A DNA stretch of 64,000 nucleotides from Mesomycoplasma ovipneumoniae (lineage in GTDB: Bacteria; Bacillota_I; Bacilli_A; Mycoplasmatales; Metamycoplasmataceae), in NCBI RefSeq assembly GCF_038095995.1, contig NZ_CP146005.1, forward strand, positions 186,001-250,000, given 5' to 3'. This document shows, piece by piece, positions 1-12,092 of the stretch. The notes beneath the pieces are model-generated. The model ran no database searches, was not told the DNA's origin, and saw only the letters and a program-made list of their open reading frames with translations. Position numbers and translations under genes: made by a program. Position 1 is the stretch's first letter; every line of letters begins with the position of its first letter.

Positions 1-405
1 ACCTTGGATGTAAAAAATTTTTTGATTGTCAAATCCTGATTTTTCAAAAAAACTATCAGAATTTGTGGTTATTATAAAAAAATTTTTATTTTCTAAAATT
101 TTTTTCAAATTCAAAAAACTTTCTGATTCTTTAAGATCTAAAAAATTAACTTTCGCAAATCTACTATGAAAAGCTCAGTATGTTTCTCATGATCCAAAAT
201 CATAAAGCGAAGCTTGAAGCATATCTAAAAAATGGTATTTTTCGATAAAATCTTTAAAATTATCACTGAATTTTGATCCATAATAATTATTTCCATCTGC
301 ACTTGTTAGTCCTGAACCAACTCCAACAACAATTGCATCAGCTGAATCAAGGATTTTCTTGATTTTTATCGCTTGATCTAGGATACTAAAAGTCCTCAAG
401 TTCAT
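1..405 (-). CDS. SirTM-type sirtuin (protein ADP-ribosyltransferase), partial
   Basis: The C-terminus runs off the window edge. The visible N-terminal part carries the sirtuin NAD-binding motif VGVGSGLTSADG (equivalent to GAGxS), then WETYWAFHSRF and ITTNSDSFFEKSGF, where classical sirtuins have TQN-x-D; this is the pattern of the class M (SirTM) sirtuins. In bacteria and fungi SirTM ADP-ribosylates the lipoyl-carrier protein GcvH-L, and the neighbour upstream is exactly such a GcvH-like protein, so this is very probably that pair. An ATG at 403-405 or a GTG at 412-414 could start the protein; either start overlaps the end of the gcvH-like gene, implying translational coupling. A macrodomain hydrolase and an LplA2 ligase would be expected beyond the window. 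One in-frame TGA (around 187) is read as Trp. Confidence 0.85.
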
Positions 406-718
406 CAAATTCACTTTGGTCTATATCTTTTGCTTTAAAAAGTCAATTTTTGTCTGACTCATGCGAATTCAAAATTTTTGGATCCTTTTCAGCTAATTGA
501 TTTAGTTCAATAATTCTACATTTTAAGGGTGTTTTTATTGAAAAAACAGTTTTTGACGCTTCAATTTTAGCAACAACATCATCTTTTTCTAGTTGTTTTT
601 TATTCGTAAATTTTAAAAATCCGATTGTTCCAAGATCATCTTGTAATTCGGCCGTTAAATAGATAGTAAAAATTTCATTTTTTTGTTCAATTATCAAGAA
701 ATTAGCAATTTTTTTCAT
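386..718 (-). CDS. GcvH-like lipoyl-carrier protein (GcvH-L)
   Basis: A 110-residue lipoyl-domain protein. The lipoyl-lysine hairpin is IEASKTVFSIKTPL (compare VEAVKTVSDVYAPL in glycine-cleavage H proteins) and the C-terminal part ILNSHESDKNWLFKAK matches the GcvH 'LNSDPYGEGWLIK' segment. No glycine-cleavage genes are visible, and the gene sits directly before a SirTM sirtuin, which fits the GcvH-L of the lipoylation-dependent ADP-ribosylation operons described in Staphylococcus and Streptococcus. The ATG at 716-718 is chosen because AAGAGGATT lies 3-11 bases upstream; the upstream in-frame ATG at 775 has no ribosome site. The reading frame passes a TGA (Trp) at 443-445 and ends with TAG at 386-388, overlapping the sirtuin start. 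A TAATAT box lies about 30-40 bases upstream of the start. Confidence 0.88.
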
Positions 719-1142
719 AGCAATCCTCTTAAATTTTTTGTTAATATCTAAAATGATATTACCACAAAAAAGCAACTAATGGCAAAAAATCTATAAATAT
801 AAATAAATCAGTTCAAAAATTCGATAAATTAGTATATTAATTTCAAAAAAATCATGAATACAGAGTCAAATTGAAAGAATGGAGAATCACATTTAAAAAC
901 AAAATTATAAACACTCACTAATTTTTTATAAAATTATAAAAAATTATTGCAGATAAAATTAAAAATCAGCATGACTCTAATTAAATAATTTTTACTTTCT
1001 TAGCGAATTATAGGTTTTAATTAAAAAAATAATTTGGAGTGCAAAAAAATTTTACAAAAATGGTATAATAGTAAAAGAAGTATTTTAAAAAAAAAAAAAA
1101 AATATTGATAATTCATCATTATTTTTTTGGAAAGGTACATCC
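719..1142. promoter_or_regulatory. Divergent intergenic region with promoter and A16 tract
   Basis: No gene is visible in this stretch, which lies between genes on opposite strands. For the plus-strand gene at 1143 a TATAAT box (1064-1069, in TGGTATAATAG) and a ribosome site GGAAAGG (1130-1136) are clear. Between them, in the leader, is an uninterrupted run of 16 A (1087-1102), a length at which slippage is expected. No convincing -35 box is seen. Minus-strand signals for the gcvH-like gene lie near 740-760. Confidence 0.55.
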
Positions 1143-1961
1143 ATGTTTATTTCAAAATTAAAAAAAATTTTAGGCTTCGCATTTATAGGTCTTATTCCTG
1201 TAACATTTTTTTCCTATAGTAGCGTCAACAACAACATAAATTTAACAAACGAAAAATCGCAACCTCAATTATTTTCATATTATTATGTACAAGATGAAAG
1301 AACTAAAGCAGAAGATATTTTAGGTGAAATTTATAGAATAAATCACAATGGAATATCTAAAGTTCCGACTTCATTACTCAATTTAAAAAACCTTAAGGTT
1401 GAAGATAGTCACAAAATCCGAATAACCGATCAAGGAGAATTAGAAATTCTTATTAGAGGTATTAAAAAAGTTGTATATAGGGGTGGATTATTTTGGCAAG
1501 ATAAAGCTTCGTGAATAGGAAAAACGGAAATTAAGTACACCAAAACCAGAAACTTTTCTAATTATTATAATTCTAAACCAGACCGAATTCAATTAAATGC
1601 CCATGCTTGAATTTCTGGACTAGCTACCCCGTCTTTTGAAATAAATGGTAAGGTAGCTTATGCTACTAAAAAAAGAGAAGTAACTGCTGAAGTTGGTGGA
1701 TCAGTAAGATTGGAATTTAATTCCTATGAATTAGTAGAAACTTTTGAAAAAAGCAACGCTGATAGACTAGTAATCAATTATCAAGGTGTTGGATGGAATT
1801 ACAAAATATCAAGTTTTGGTCAATATGCAACCGGAGTAGTGATAGACGACTATGAATATACTTCAATCTCGACAAATAACCCGCTAATTCCCGACAAAAG
1901 TACACATTATAGAAGAGCCACCACATACCCACATTATATGGATAACACAAGCAAATTTTAA
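1143..1961 (+). CDS. Secreted protein of unknown function
   Basis: A 272-residue protein with a positively charged start and a hydrophobic segment (LGFAFIGLIPVTFFSYSS, residues 11-28) that looks like a signal peptide or membrane anchor. There is no lipobox cysteine, so it is not a typical mycoplasma lipoprotein. Two TGA codons (1512-1514 and about 1608) are read as Trp. The mature part is rich in Tyr, Asn and Ser. I do not recognise the family. Its stop codon lies two bases before the start of the ATPase-permease gene at 1964, so the two are co-transcribed and the protein could be the partner or substrate of that transporter. Lactococcin-972-like bacteriocin loci have a similar order (secreted protein, FtsX-like membrane protein, ABC ATPase), but I see no sequence evidence for a bacteriocin. 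Confidence 0.75.
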
Positions 1962-1963
1962 TA

Positions 1964-4282
1964 ATGATAAAAATAGAAAATTTAACTAAAAAAATTGATA
2001 ATAAATCTATTTTTAATAATTTAAATCTCAAAATTCCTTCAAACAAAATTACATTTGTAATTGGAAAATCTGGAATTGGTAAATCCACACTAATTAATTT
2101 AATTGCCGGTTTTACAAAAAAAGATAGTGGAAACATTTCTTTTTTTGATGAAAATGGTTCTGAAATTAAAAAACCATTAGTTGATGTTGTTTTTCAAGAT
2201 TTTAATTTAATTGAGTCATTAAGCATAAAAAATAATATTTTAATAGCAAATCACATTTTGAATCGCGAATTAGATGATTCAGAAATACAGCAAGCTGCGA
2301 ATTCTATCGGTATTGAAACCAACAAATTAGATCAGATAGCGAAAAACTTATCAGGTGGCGAAAAACAACGCGCTGCATTTTTAAGAAGTTTATCAAGAAA
2401 AAGTGATTTTATTTTGCTTGACGAACCAACTGGAAATTTGGACCATGAAAATTCCATTGCCTTACTTGATTTGTTAGTTAAAGCTTCTGAAAGTAAAACA
2501 ATTTTAATTGTTAGTCATGATTTAGAATTAGCAAACCAATATGCCGATCAAATTATTAATTTAGAAAATTTATCCGTTAATGTTATAGAAAATAACAAAC
2601 AAATTAATGTTGAATCAAAAAATAAACACTCTAACATGATATCAAACCAGGTCTATAAAAAACCTGGTTTCTTACAAAAATTTAAAGTAGCTTTATTGCT
2701 AGTGCTTGCGGATTTTAAGTCAAAAATTACGAGTTTTATTTTAGTTTTAGTAACATTTTTTGCTTTAATTTTTAGCATGGTTATTTTCATGAACTTACAT
2801 TTTTCAGCAAAAAATATATCCATTGAAACGGTTACCCAATCAAATTTTGACACTATTAGAATTGCCGAAAAGGATATTATTTCTTTAGCCCCTGAAGAAA
2901 TTGACCAACTTAAAAAGGATAATCCCAAAATAAAACACACTAGTTTAGTATATAGTAGCCTTGATAATTTTACATTTATTTATAATGGTAACGTTTCTCT
3001 TGAGAATCGTTCTATTTGACCAACTGATGAATCAGATTTTTTTAAAAACAGATTTAGTTCATTTAGTAAAGATGGAAATTTTAGTAACAGGTTTATTACC
3101 AATCCAAATGAGGTTGTCCTCTCACAAAAATTAATTGATGAATTAAAAATTGATAATCCAATTGGAAAAACAATTAAAATTATTAACGTTAATCCATTAA
3201 TTTTAAAGCAAAAATTTGAAGATTTAGATCGATTTTCTGAATCAGCAACAATTGTGGGAATTTTAGATAAGCCTTTTGATGATGGTGCTAATTTTTCGCT
3301 CGTTCACACAGATAAATTAAAGTCAGTTTATCAAAAATCAAAACAAAATGGAAAAGAAAGCAAGTTTGATGAATTTGAGTTTTTACCTGATGATTATTTT
3401 TCATTAGACTTTGAAAAGTATGTTTTTAGTCGACCATCAACCGTAGAAACTGAGGAAACACTTGTAAAACCCAATAAAATACATAAGTCTTTCTACGAGA
3501 ATTCAAATCAAGTTAATTCAATAAACTTGAAAAAAGGTACGTTGCCTAAAAATTTTAATGAAATAGCAGTCAGCTCGAATATAACTGATAAAACAGGAAA
3601 ACTTTTAAAAATTACTAATAAGAAAAACATTTTAATTTTTAAAGTTGTTGGAGTTTTTGATCCTGAAAAAGATGATGAAAATATCGCTATTTTTAACAAT
3701 AATATTGAAAAATATTCTGGCGAATTACTTCCAATAAGTGCTTTGATTTATTTTGATCATGATAATTTATATAATAATATTAATGATTTTTTAAATAAAT
3801 ATGGCAAACTGGGAGTTAGTCGTTATTACTCGACATCTGGCGGTCCGGATGAAATTCTAAATGAGATAATTTCCTCTCAATATGTTTTGTTATTAATTAT
3901 TTTTGTGTCAATAATAATTTTTGGAATAAGTTTGTTAATTTTTGTGTCATTATATGCAACAAATCTTTCTAAATTCAAGAAAAAATCAATTGGTATTCTA
4001 AAGTCTCTTGGTGGCAAAACATCACAAATTTTCTTGTATCATTGATTAAATTTGGTAATACTTTCTGCTTTTGTTTTTGTTTTGGGTATTATATTTTCAA
4101 TTTCTTTTGTGCCTTTGATTTATGGTGCAATTTCAAATCAAAATTCAATTTTTCCTGATTATCAGCAAATTAGCGTTATTTTTATAATTATCTGGCTTGG
4201 TAGTTTCACTATTTTATCAATCATATATTCATTAATTTCTTATATAACTTATAAAAAAGATATTGTGACATTATTAAAATAA
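1964..4282 (+). CDS. ABC ATPase fused to FtsX/MacB-type permease (copy 1)
   Basis: A 772-residue protein. The N-terminal 210 residues are a LolD/MacB-like ATPase: Walker A GKSGIGKST (residues 34-42), Q-loop VVFQDFN, signature LSGGEKQRAAFLR, Walker B FILLDEPTGNLD, and H-loop IVSHDLE. A transmembrane helix around residues 245-275 is followed by a roughly 370-residue extracytoplasmic domain and three C-terminal helices, the last ending in KKDIVTLLK. This is the FtsX layout used by MacB-type mechanotransmission and export pumps. TGA codons at 3017-3019 and 4043-4045 encode Trp; without that reading the gene would look like three fragments. It starts two bases after the secreted-protein gene and is followed by a paralogue, so these genes probably form one secretion or envelope-stress unit. 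The substrate is unknown. Confidence 0.88.
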
Positions 4283-4370
4283 TTTTTAAAAATTATTAAA
4301 ATTATATTTTTTACCAAAAGTCTTAATTTTATAATGATAAATAAAAAGAATACACCAAACTTGGAGTAAA

Positions 4371-6323
4371 ATGATAAAAATTGAGAATTTAACGAAAAAG
4401 ATTGATAACAAAACCATCTTTGATAATCTAAATCTTGATATTCCTTCAAGAAAAATAACGTTTATAATTGGTAAATCAGGAATTGGTAAAACAACTCTTA
4501 TTAATTTAATTGCCGGTTTTACTAAAAAAGACAGTGGAAAAATTTCTTTTTTGGATGAAAATGGTTCTGAAATTAAAAAACCATTAGTTGATGTTGTTTT
4601 TCAGGACTTCAATTTAATAACTAATATTTCATCAGAAAATAATATTTTAATTGCAAATAATGTAATAAATAGAGTTTTAGACCCAAAAGAATTGGAACAA
4701 CAAGCTAAATATGTGTCAATTGAAGCTCAGCAATTAAAGCAAAATGCAAACAATTTATCTGGTGGCGAAAAACAAAGAATAGCAATTCTCCGTTCGCTTT
4801 CAAGAGATAGTGATTTTATTTTGCTTGACGAACCAACTGGGAATCTTGATGTTGAAAATGGTATTTCTGTATTTGAAAATCTAAAAAATATTGCAAAAAA
4901 TAAAACAATATTAGTGGTCAGTCACAATTTAGAATTTGCAAAAAAATATGCTGACAAGATCATTCGTATTGAAAAAGGAAAAATTTCCGAAGAAAATATT
5001 GACAAAAGTGAGCAAAATTTAGCAATTAATGATGAAAAAAGTACTCAGTTAGTTTCATTTAAGAGTTCTTCTTATTCAAAAATTGCAAAAATTAAGCAAG
5101 AATTAAAAACAGGTTTATTGCTTACTCTGGCAGATTATAAATCAAAAATAGTTTCAACCATTTTATTTGTAATACTTTTTCTAACAAGTTTTTTTGGGAC
5201 ATTATTATTTGGTGTTTTAAATTTAAATATTTCCACTTCTAATTCTCTTAAAGTTAATGAATTGCAACTTGATTCTGTTTTAATTAGCAAAAAATCAGAA
5301 AGAGATGTGACGACCTTCACAGATAATGACATTAATAATCTCAGAGAAAAAAATAAAACAATAAAAAAAATTATTCCTTTCTTTACTTTCCCATCATTAG
5401 CTTTTGAATATAATGACAAAAGAAAGCTTGGAGCACCTATTGATTACATTGATGAAAGTGAATTTTTTAAAAATAGGTTCAATTTTGATCAAAAAAATTT
5501 AATAGGAAGAAACATTGAAAAATTAGATGAAGTTATAATTTCAAAAGAAGTAGCTACAGAATTTGGTATCAAAGAGCCAAAAGAACAAGAAATTGCTGTT
5601 TTAACTGGTGCCAAAGATAAGAAAACATTAAAAGTTGTCGGAATAAATAATTTAGTTAATGCAAAAAAATTAAACTTAACTTTTTTGCATCATAAATTCG
5701 GCGAAGATATCGAATTTCAGAAAAGCAAAAACAGGGAACCAGACAATTCACAAACCAGTCAAACCAAAAAAATAGAACCAATTATTTTAAGATTATATTT
5801 TGAAAATGATAATTTGGAAAATAATATTGATAATTTTATTGAGAATAATAAAGAGTATGCAATTGACTCTTCATTAAAAGGTGTAACAAAATTAACTTAT
5901 GATTTACAAAATTTTATAAATTTAATTGTTGGAGCAATTTTAATTGTTTTTATAGCAATTCTATTAATACAAACGATTTTTTATACAAAAAATCTAACTG
6001 ATTCAAAAGTAAAATTAATTGGAATCCTAAAAGCCCTTCGCGCTAAGACATGGCAGATTTTTCTTTACCATTGATTAAATATAATTATAATTTCATTTCT
6101 AATTTTAGTCATTAACTTATCAGTGTCTCTCCCCCTAATTCCAAAAATTTACATTCGAATACTCGGTGAAGATGCCATATATCCTTCGACTTCACAAATA
6201 GTAATGTTAATTTTCATAACATGAATAGCAATGTTTTTTATAATTTCGTTTATTTACTTATTGATTTCATGGATTAATTATAGAAAACCTGTCACAAAAT
6301 TGTTAAAATTCGATCAATTTTAA
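4371..6323 (+). CDS. ABC ATPase fused to FtsX/MacB-type permease (copy 2)
   Basis: A 650-residue paralogue of the preceding gene; the first 70 residues are almost identical (MIKIENLTKKIDNKTIFDNL). Walker A GKSGIGKTT, signature LSGGEKQRIAILR, Walker B FILLDEPTGNLD and H-loop VVSHNLE are intact. The extracytoplasmic domain is about 120 residues shorter and more diverged than in copy 1, so the two may recognise different ligands. The gene continues past a TGA (Trp, 6072-6074) through two more membrane helices to TAA at 6321. A ribosome site GGAG is placed before the ATG. An AATAATTTTTAAAAATTATT palindrome at 4278-4297 between the copies is only a weak hairpin. Confidence 0.87.
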
Positions 6324-6352
6324 CGATCATTTTTTAAAAATAGATAATTTAC

Positions 6353-6392
6353 TACCAAATATTTTTCAAAATATTTGGTATTTTATTTTTTA
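6353..6392 (+). terminator. Rho-independent terminator after the ABC genes
   Basis: Perfect 13-bp stem TACCAAATATTTT / AAAATATTTGGTA with a two-base loop, followed by TTTTATTTTTT. Confidence 0.85.
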
Positions 6393-6601
6393 GCACCCTG
6401 ACAGACATCGCCAAAAATGGAATATTTTAACATAAGACCTAATTTTGCTGAGACAAATCAAAAAAGTGCTGAATTTTTTAAATCAATATACTAAGTTAAA
6501 CAAAAATTTGCCCAATTTTTTTTAGTTTTATTCTGTTTCCATCGCCTTAATAGCTGAAAAATGGTAAAATATTACAAAATACAACTAAAAAGGCCTAAAA
6601 T

Positions 6602-8287
<1,686 letters not shown>

Positions 8288-8291
8288 AATT

Positions 8292-10862
8292 ATGGAATTA
8301 ACCAAATCTCAAAGTAATGCGGTTGAACAATTAGTTGAGAAAACAACTTCATATCTAACTAGTAGCGAAGAAATTAAGACAAAATTAAAAAAAGGAATTT
8401 ATTTTGAAGCCCCGACAGGATCAGGAAAAACTTTCATGATTCTAAACTATATTGATGAATTAATTAAATGAAATAAAAAATACATTGGTAAGGAAATAGT
8501 TTTTGTATTTGTAACATTATCAAGTGCTGAATTACCTAAACAAACAGAAGAAAGATTTAATAAATATAAAATTTTTATAGATAATAAAAATTTAAATATA
8601 GAGAGAATTGAAAGCCCCTCAAACTTGACGGGAACGGCAGAATTTGATAAAAACTATCAATTTTTTGCCAAGCCTGATTCAGTTTTTATTATGGGTGGAG
8701 CATCTTTTAAATCAAATTCTATTTTACGTGAGCAAGGAGCAATTGAAGCATTTTTGTCTGAAATTAAACGAAAAAGGCAAATTCTTATTTATATAAGAGA
8801 TGAGGCCCATATTGGTGATATTAACAAAACTTCAAAAGGCAAAAAAGACAAAGAAGACAAAGAAGACAAAGAAGACAAAGATGGCAAATCTTTTGAAGAA
8901 GAAATGCAACAAAATGCAACATTTATATTGAAAATGACAGCAACCCCAAAACCTGATTTCCCATTAGTTCGATTATCTGAAGAAGATTTAATAAATGATA
9001 CAGATTTAAGTGGTCTTAAGAGGATTACACTTTTAAAAGCCAAAAAACGTCATAATTGTGGCTTAGAAAGTGGTAAAGATTATGATAATGAGCAAATTTT
9101 GGAAATAGCTTGTCAAAAATTTAAAGAAATTAAAAAACAATATAATGATAATATTGAAGAGCCTGGCTTAGTCGGTATTAACCCCGCAATGCTAATCCAA
9201 ATTGATAGTAGAAGTAAAAAATATGCTCAAAAATTTTATGAAAATGAAGAAAAAATAATTAAAATACTCGAAAAATATAATCTTAGTTGAGTAAAATATT
9301 TTGAAGATAAAAAAGAAAGTAACTTGCGTCAAAAATCTAATTTCACATTAAGCGATATTTCTGAAGATACGTCTTCAGTTGATGTAATAATTTTTAAAAT
9401 TGGCCCAGCAACAGGATGAGATATTCCAAGAGCATGTATGTTAGTCCAACTTAGAAATATTTCATCTACTAATTTAGGTATTCAGGTAATTGGTAGAATA
9501 AGAAGAAATCCTCGCCCTAAGTATTATTTAGAAGATACTTCCATTGCTCATAAATATTTTATTTATAGTAATGTTAACCCTAAGGATAAAAAAGTGGTTA
9601 AACTTTTTTTGAAGAATGAATATAAAAATGACATACTTATATCAGGCCAAATCGAACTTCCTGGAGCGTCTGCTGAAAATAGAAGTGAAATAATTAATTA
9701 TATTCAATATGAAAACAATTTTGAATATGAATTTAACAAAGCCGCTAAGAAGGAAGAAGTTAAAATACTTTTTGAAGACGGTTTGAGAGATTATGAACGC
9801 TACTATAATGCCAATAAATTTATTTCTATTGATACTGTTTCTATCGATATTGAAGAATATGGTTCAGCAAGATTGATTAAATCAAAAATTTCAAACATTA
9901 TTGAATTAGAATTAGCAATTATTAGACTTAAAAACAATTTAAAAAAGTATTTTACTTCTAAAATTGAAGACTTTTTTGACAAAATAAAACAAAAATTTTT
10001 AGAAGATAAAAAAACAAATAAACAAATTTTAGATTTAATTATTTTGTTAAAATATGGGCAAGAACTTGCTAGAATTTATAAAAAAACAATTAAAGATCAA
10101 GTTGAAAATGCTCAGTATAAACTTATTTTTAAAGAGCGTTTGCCTGAAGAAATTGAGTTTAATAATACTGAAAAAGATAAATCGGTGAAAACTAATGATT
10201 CTTTTGCTTATGAAAAAATTGATGACAAAAAATCAGAAAATAATCTTCCGTTAGATTCAGAAGCAGAACGGATTTTTGCAAATAAATTAATAGAAATTAG
10301 TAAATCAGATCAAAATATTCGTTTTTGAGCTAAAAACCCAGTCCATGCTAAATTAGGCTTTCAATACATTAATGGAAATGAAATTGCAAATTCATATCCT
10401 GATTTTTTGGTTATCAAAAATGGAAATTATTTTTATTTTGAAATCAAAAATTATGATAATGATTTAGATCCTAAAAAAACGCAATTATTAATAAGTGGTT
10501 ATAATCAATATTTCAAAGAAAATCAAATAAATCAAATAAATCAAATAAATCAAATAAATCAAATAAATCAAATAAATCAAATAAATCAAATAAATCAAAT
10601 AAATCAAATAAATCAAATAAATCAAATAAATCAAATAAATCAAATAAATCAAATAAATCAAAAAAAATTAACAGTAGCTGTTTGTTGAGTTAAGTCTAAT
10701 CAACTATTTTATTTTGCAGGATCTTCTAATTTAGAACAAATTCGAGATAAAATTGATTTTAATAAAATAACAAATAGCAACATTAACGACATTAACAATG
10801 AAGAATTTGAGAAAAAAAGAAAAGAACTTACACCAATGCGTTTAACCGAAATCATAAATTAA
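8292..10862 (+). CDS. res: Type III restriction subunit (Res)
   Basis: An 856-residue SF2 helicase-nuclease. Walker A EAPTGSGKTF (residues 39-48), DEAH-like box RDEAHIGD (about 168-175), motif III KMTATP, and motif VI QVIGRIRRNP. The C-terminus has the PD-(D/E)XK nuclease core SYPDFLVIKN...YFYFEIKNY, as in other Res proteins. It cleaves DNA between inversely oriented unmethylated sites in complex with Mod. The frame is intact if TGA is Trp. Two in-frame 9-nt repeat arrays expand it: KED repeats (8847-8880) between the DEAH box and TATP motif, and 15 INQ repeats (10522-10660) inside the nuclease domain. Both are multiples of three, so they change length and not frame. Starts four bases after mod. 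Confidence 0.92.
10522..10660 (+). repeat. 9-nt tandem repeat (AATCAAATA)15 in res
   Basis: Fifteen near-perfect copies of a 9-base unit encoding Ile-Asn-Gln, placed between the EIK catalytic segment and the last strands of the Res nuclease domain. The copy number is likely to vary between strains. Confidence 0.95.
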
Positions 10863-10890
10863 ATAATAAATAATCTTTTTTAAAAATCAA

Positions 10891-10915
10891 AAAAACCTAT
10901 AATTCATAGGTTTTT
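10891..10915. terminator. Bidirectional-looking terminator after res
   Basis: Stem AAAAACCTAT / ATAGGTTTTT with loop AATTC, T-rich on both strands; ends the mod-res transcript. Confidence 0.8.
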
Positions 10916-10971
10916 TGTGCTTTTCAAACAAGAAAATCTTAAATATTTTTTGCTCTTCAAATATAAAATAA

Positions 10972-11008
10972 AACCATTTTCAAATTTGAAAGTAATTTGA
11001 AAATGGTT
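10972..11008 (-). terminator. Terminator of the minus-strand nagB-PTS-aldolase operon
   Basis: Perfect 15-bp stem AACCATTTTCAAATT / AATTTGAAAATGGTT with a 7-base loop; in minus-strand sense it is followed by TTATTTTATATTT. Confidence 0.85.
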
Positions 11009-11026
11009 AATTTTGTCTAACTTTGT

Positions 11027-11245
11027 TTAGAAATTTATTTTTAGGTTATTTTTTAAAAAAAGATAAAAACCTGAAATTATGAAGACAAAACCAAACACAA
11101 TAAATATAAAAATTACAAGTCTAATTATCTCTTTTTTAAAATCTGATCATTTCTGATTGCGTTTCTTTTGATAAAATCAAAGAAAAAGTGTAATCAAAAA
11201 CAGGAAAATGGCAATTAAAATTGAAAAAATTAAATATAAAATCAT
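11027..11245 (-). CDS. Small two-helix membrane protein
   Basis: A 72-residue ORF visible only when two TGA codons are read as Trp. It begins MILYLIFSILIAIFLFLITL and has a second hydrophobic helix (IIRLVIFIFIVFGFVFIISG) separated by a basic stretch (FYQKKRNQKW). It starts 6 bases after the aldolase stop and ends just before the operon terminator, so it belongs to the same transcript. No family is recognised; it may be an accessory membrane protein of the sugar operon or simply a lineage-specific gene. The ribosome site is weak. Confidence 0.6.
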
Positions 11246-11251
11246 AAGATT

Positions 11252-12082
11252 TTATGATAATTCAAGGTAAAAAAGCACTTTTTGGATCATTTTTTCAATT
11301 CCTTTTTGATTAATTTTTCTAATGTCATAACTTTTAGGATTTTCTTGAAAATATTTTTCAACTTCGTTAGAAAAATTAACTAAAAGGTCAGTGCCAACAT
11401 TAATTTTGTTTATTCCAAAATTGATTGCTTTTTTGATTTCTTCTAGAGAAAGGCCGCTGGTTCCGTGCATAACAAGCGGAATTTTATAGTCTTTTTTAAA
11501 GTTTTTAACTAAATCTCAATCTAAATTAGCCTTTTTTTTGTAAATTCCGTGTGCGGTTCCAAAAGCAATCGCAAGAAGATCTGGTTCTGTTTTTTGGTAG
11601 AATTTTTTAACACTATCAATTTCAAGAATTTGTTCAGCATTTTCTTGATGACCAATTTCTTTGCCGCCAATTTGACCTATTTCTAGCTCGAGAAAAACAT
11701 TTTTTTTATTAGCAATCGATTTAGCTTTTAGTGATTTTTCGATATTTTCATCAATTGGAAAATTTGAACCATCAAACATTGCAGAGTTAAAACCAAATTC
11801 AATGTATTTTTCAAAAAGATTTAAATCATCACAGTGATCAAGGTGAAAAATAAATTTACCAGAGGAATTTTGAATCGCTGATAAAATCATAGGCGCTAAA
11901 ATTTCAATGCGCGAATATTTTATTGCCCCTTGGCTTAGCTGAATAATTAAAGGTTTTTGGGAAATTTCGCCGGCTTTAATTACGGCCAAAAGTGTTTCTA
12001 AATTTAAAACATTGAAAGCAAAAATTGCTTTATTTTCTGCATTTAGTTTCAAAAATACAGATCTTGGATCAATAAGTGCCAT
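11252..12082 (-). CDS. fba: Class II ketose-bisphosphate aldolase
   Basis: A 276-residue zinc aldolase that splits fructose- or tagatose-bisphosphate into DHAP and glyceraldehyde-3-phosphate in the cytoplasm. Family marks are HLDHCDD (a zinc-binding His and the catalytic Asp), AFGTAHGIYKKK, HGTSGLSLEEI (zinc His followed by the phosphate loop) and KINVGTDL. HGTSG/NVGTDL is closer to the GatY/Fba subfamily than to E. coli FbaA. A TGA (11516) is Trp. It is the third gene of nagB-PTS-aldolase, starting 10 bases after the PTS stop with AGGAAAA upstream, so it is co-expressed with amino-sugar uptake. A second aldolase may exist elsewhere; the exact substrate preference cannot be read from sequence. 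Confidence 0.85.
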
Positions 12083-12092
12083 TATTTTCCTA

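Noticed and set aside
1964-4282. Three separate broken genes at the first transporter
   Set aside because: The breaks are TGA codons; with UGA as Trp one intact frame remains. The same applies to mod, dnaE, infB, nusA, lysS, mnmE and others.
10522-10660. Possible CRISPR-like or direct-repeat array
   Set aside because: The units are contiguous 9-mers with no spacers and are in frame within res; it is a coding microsatellite.
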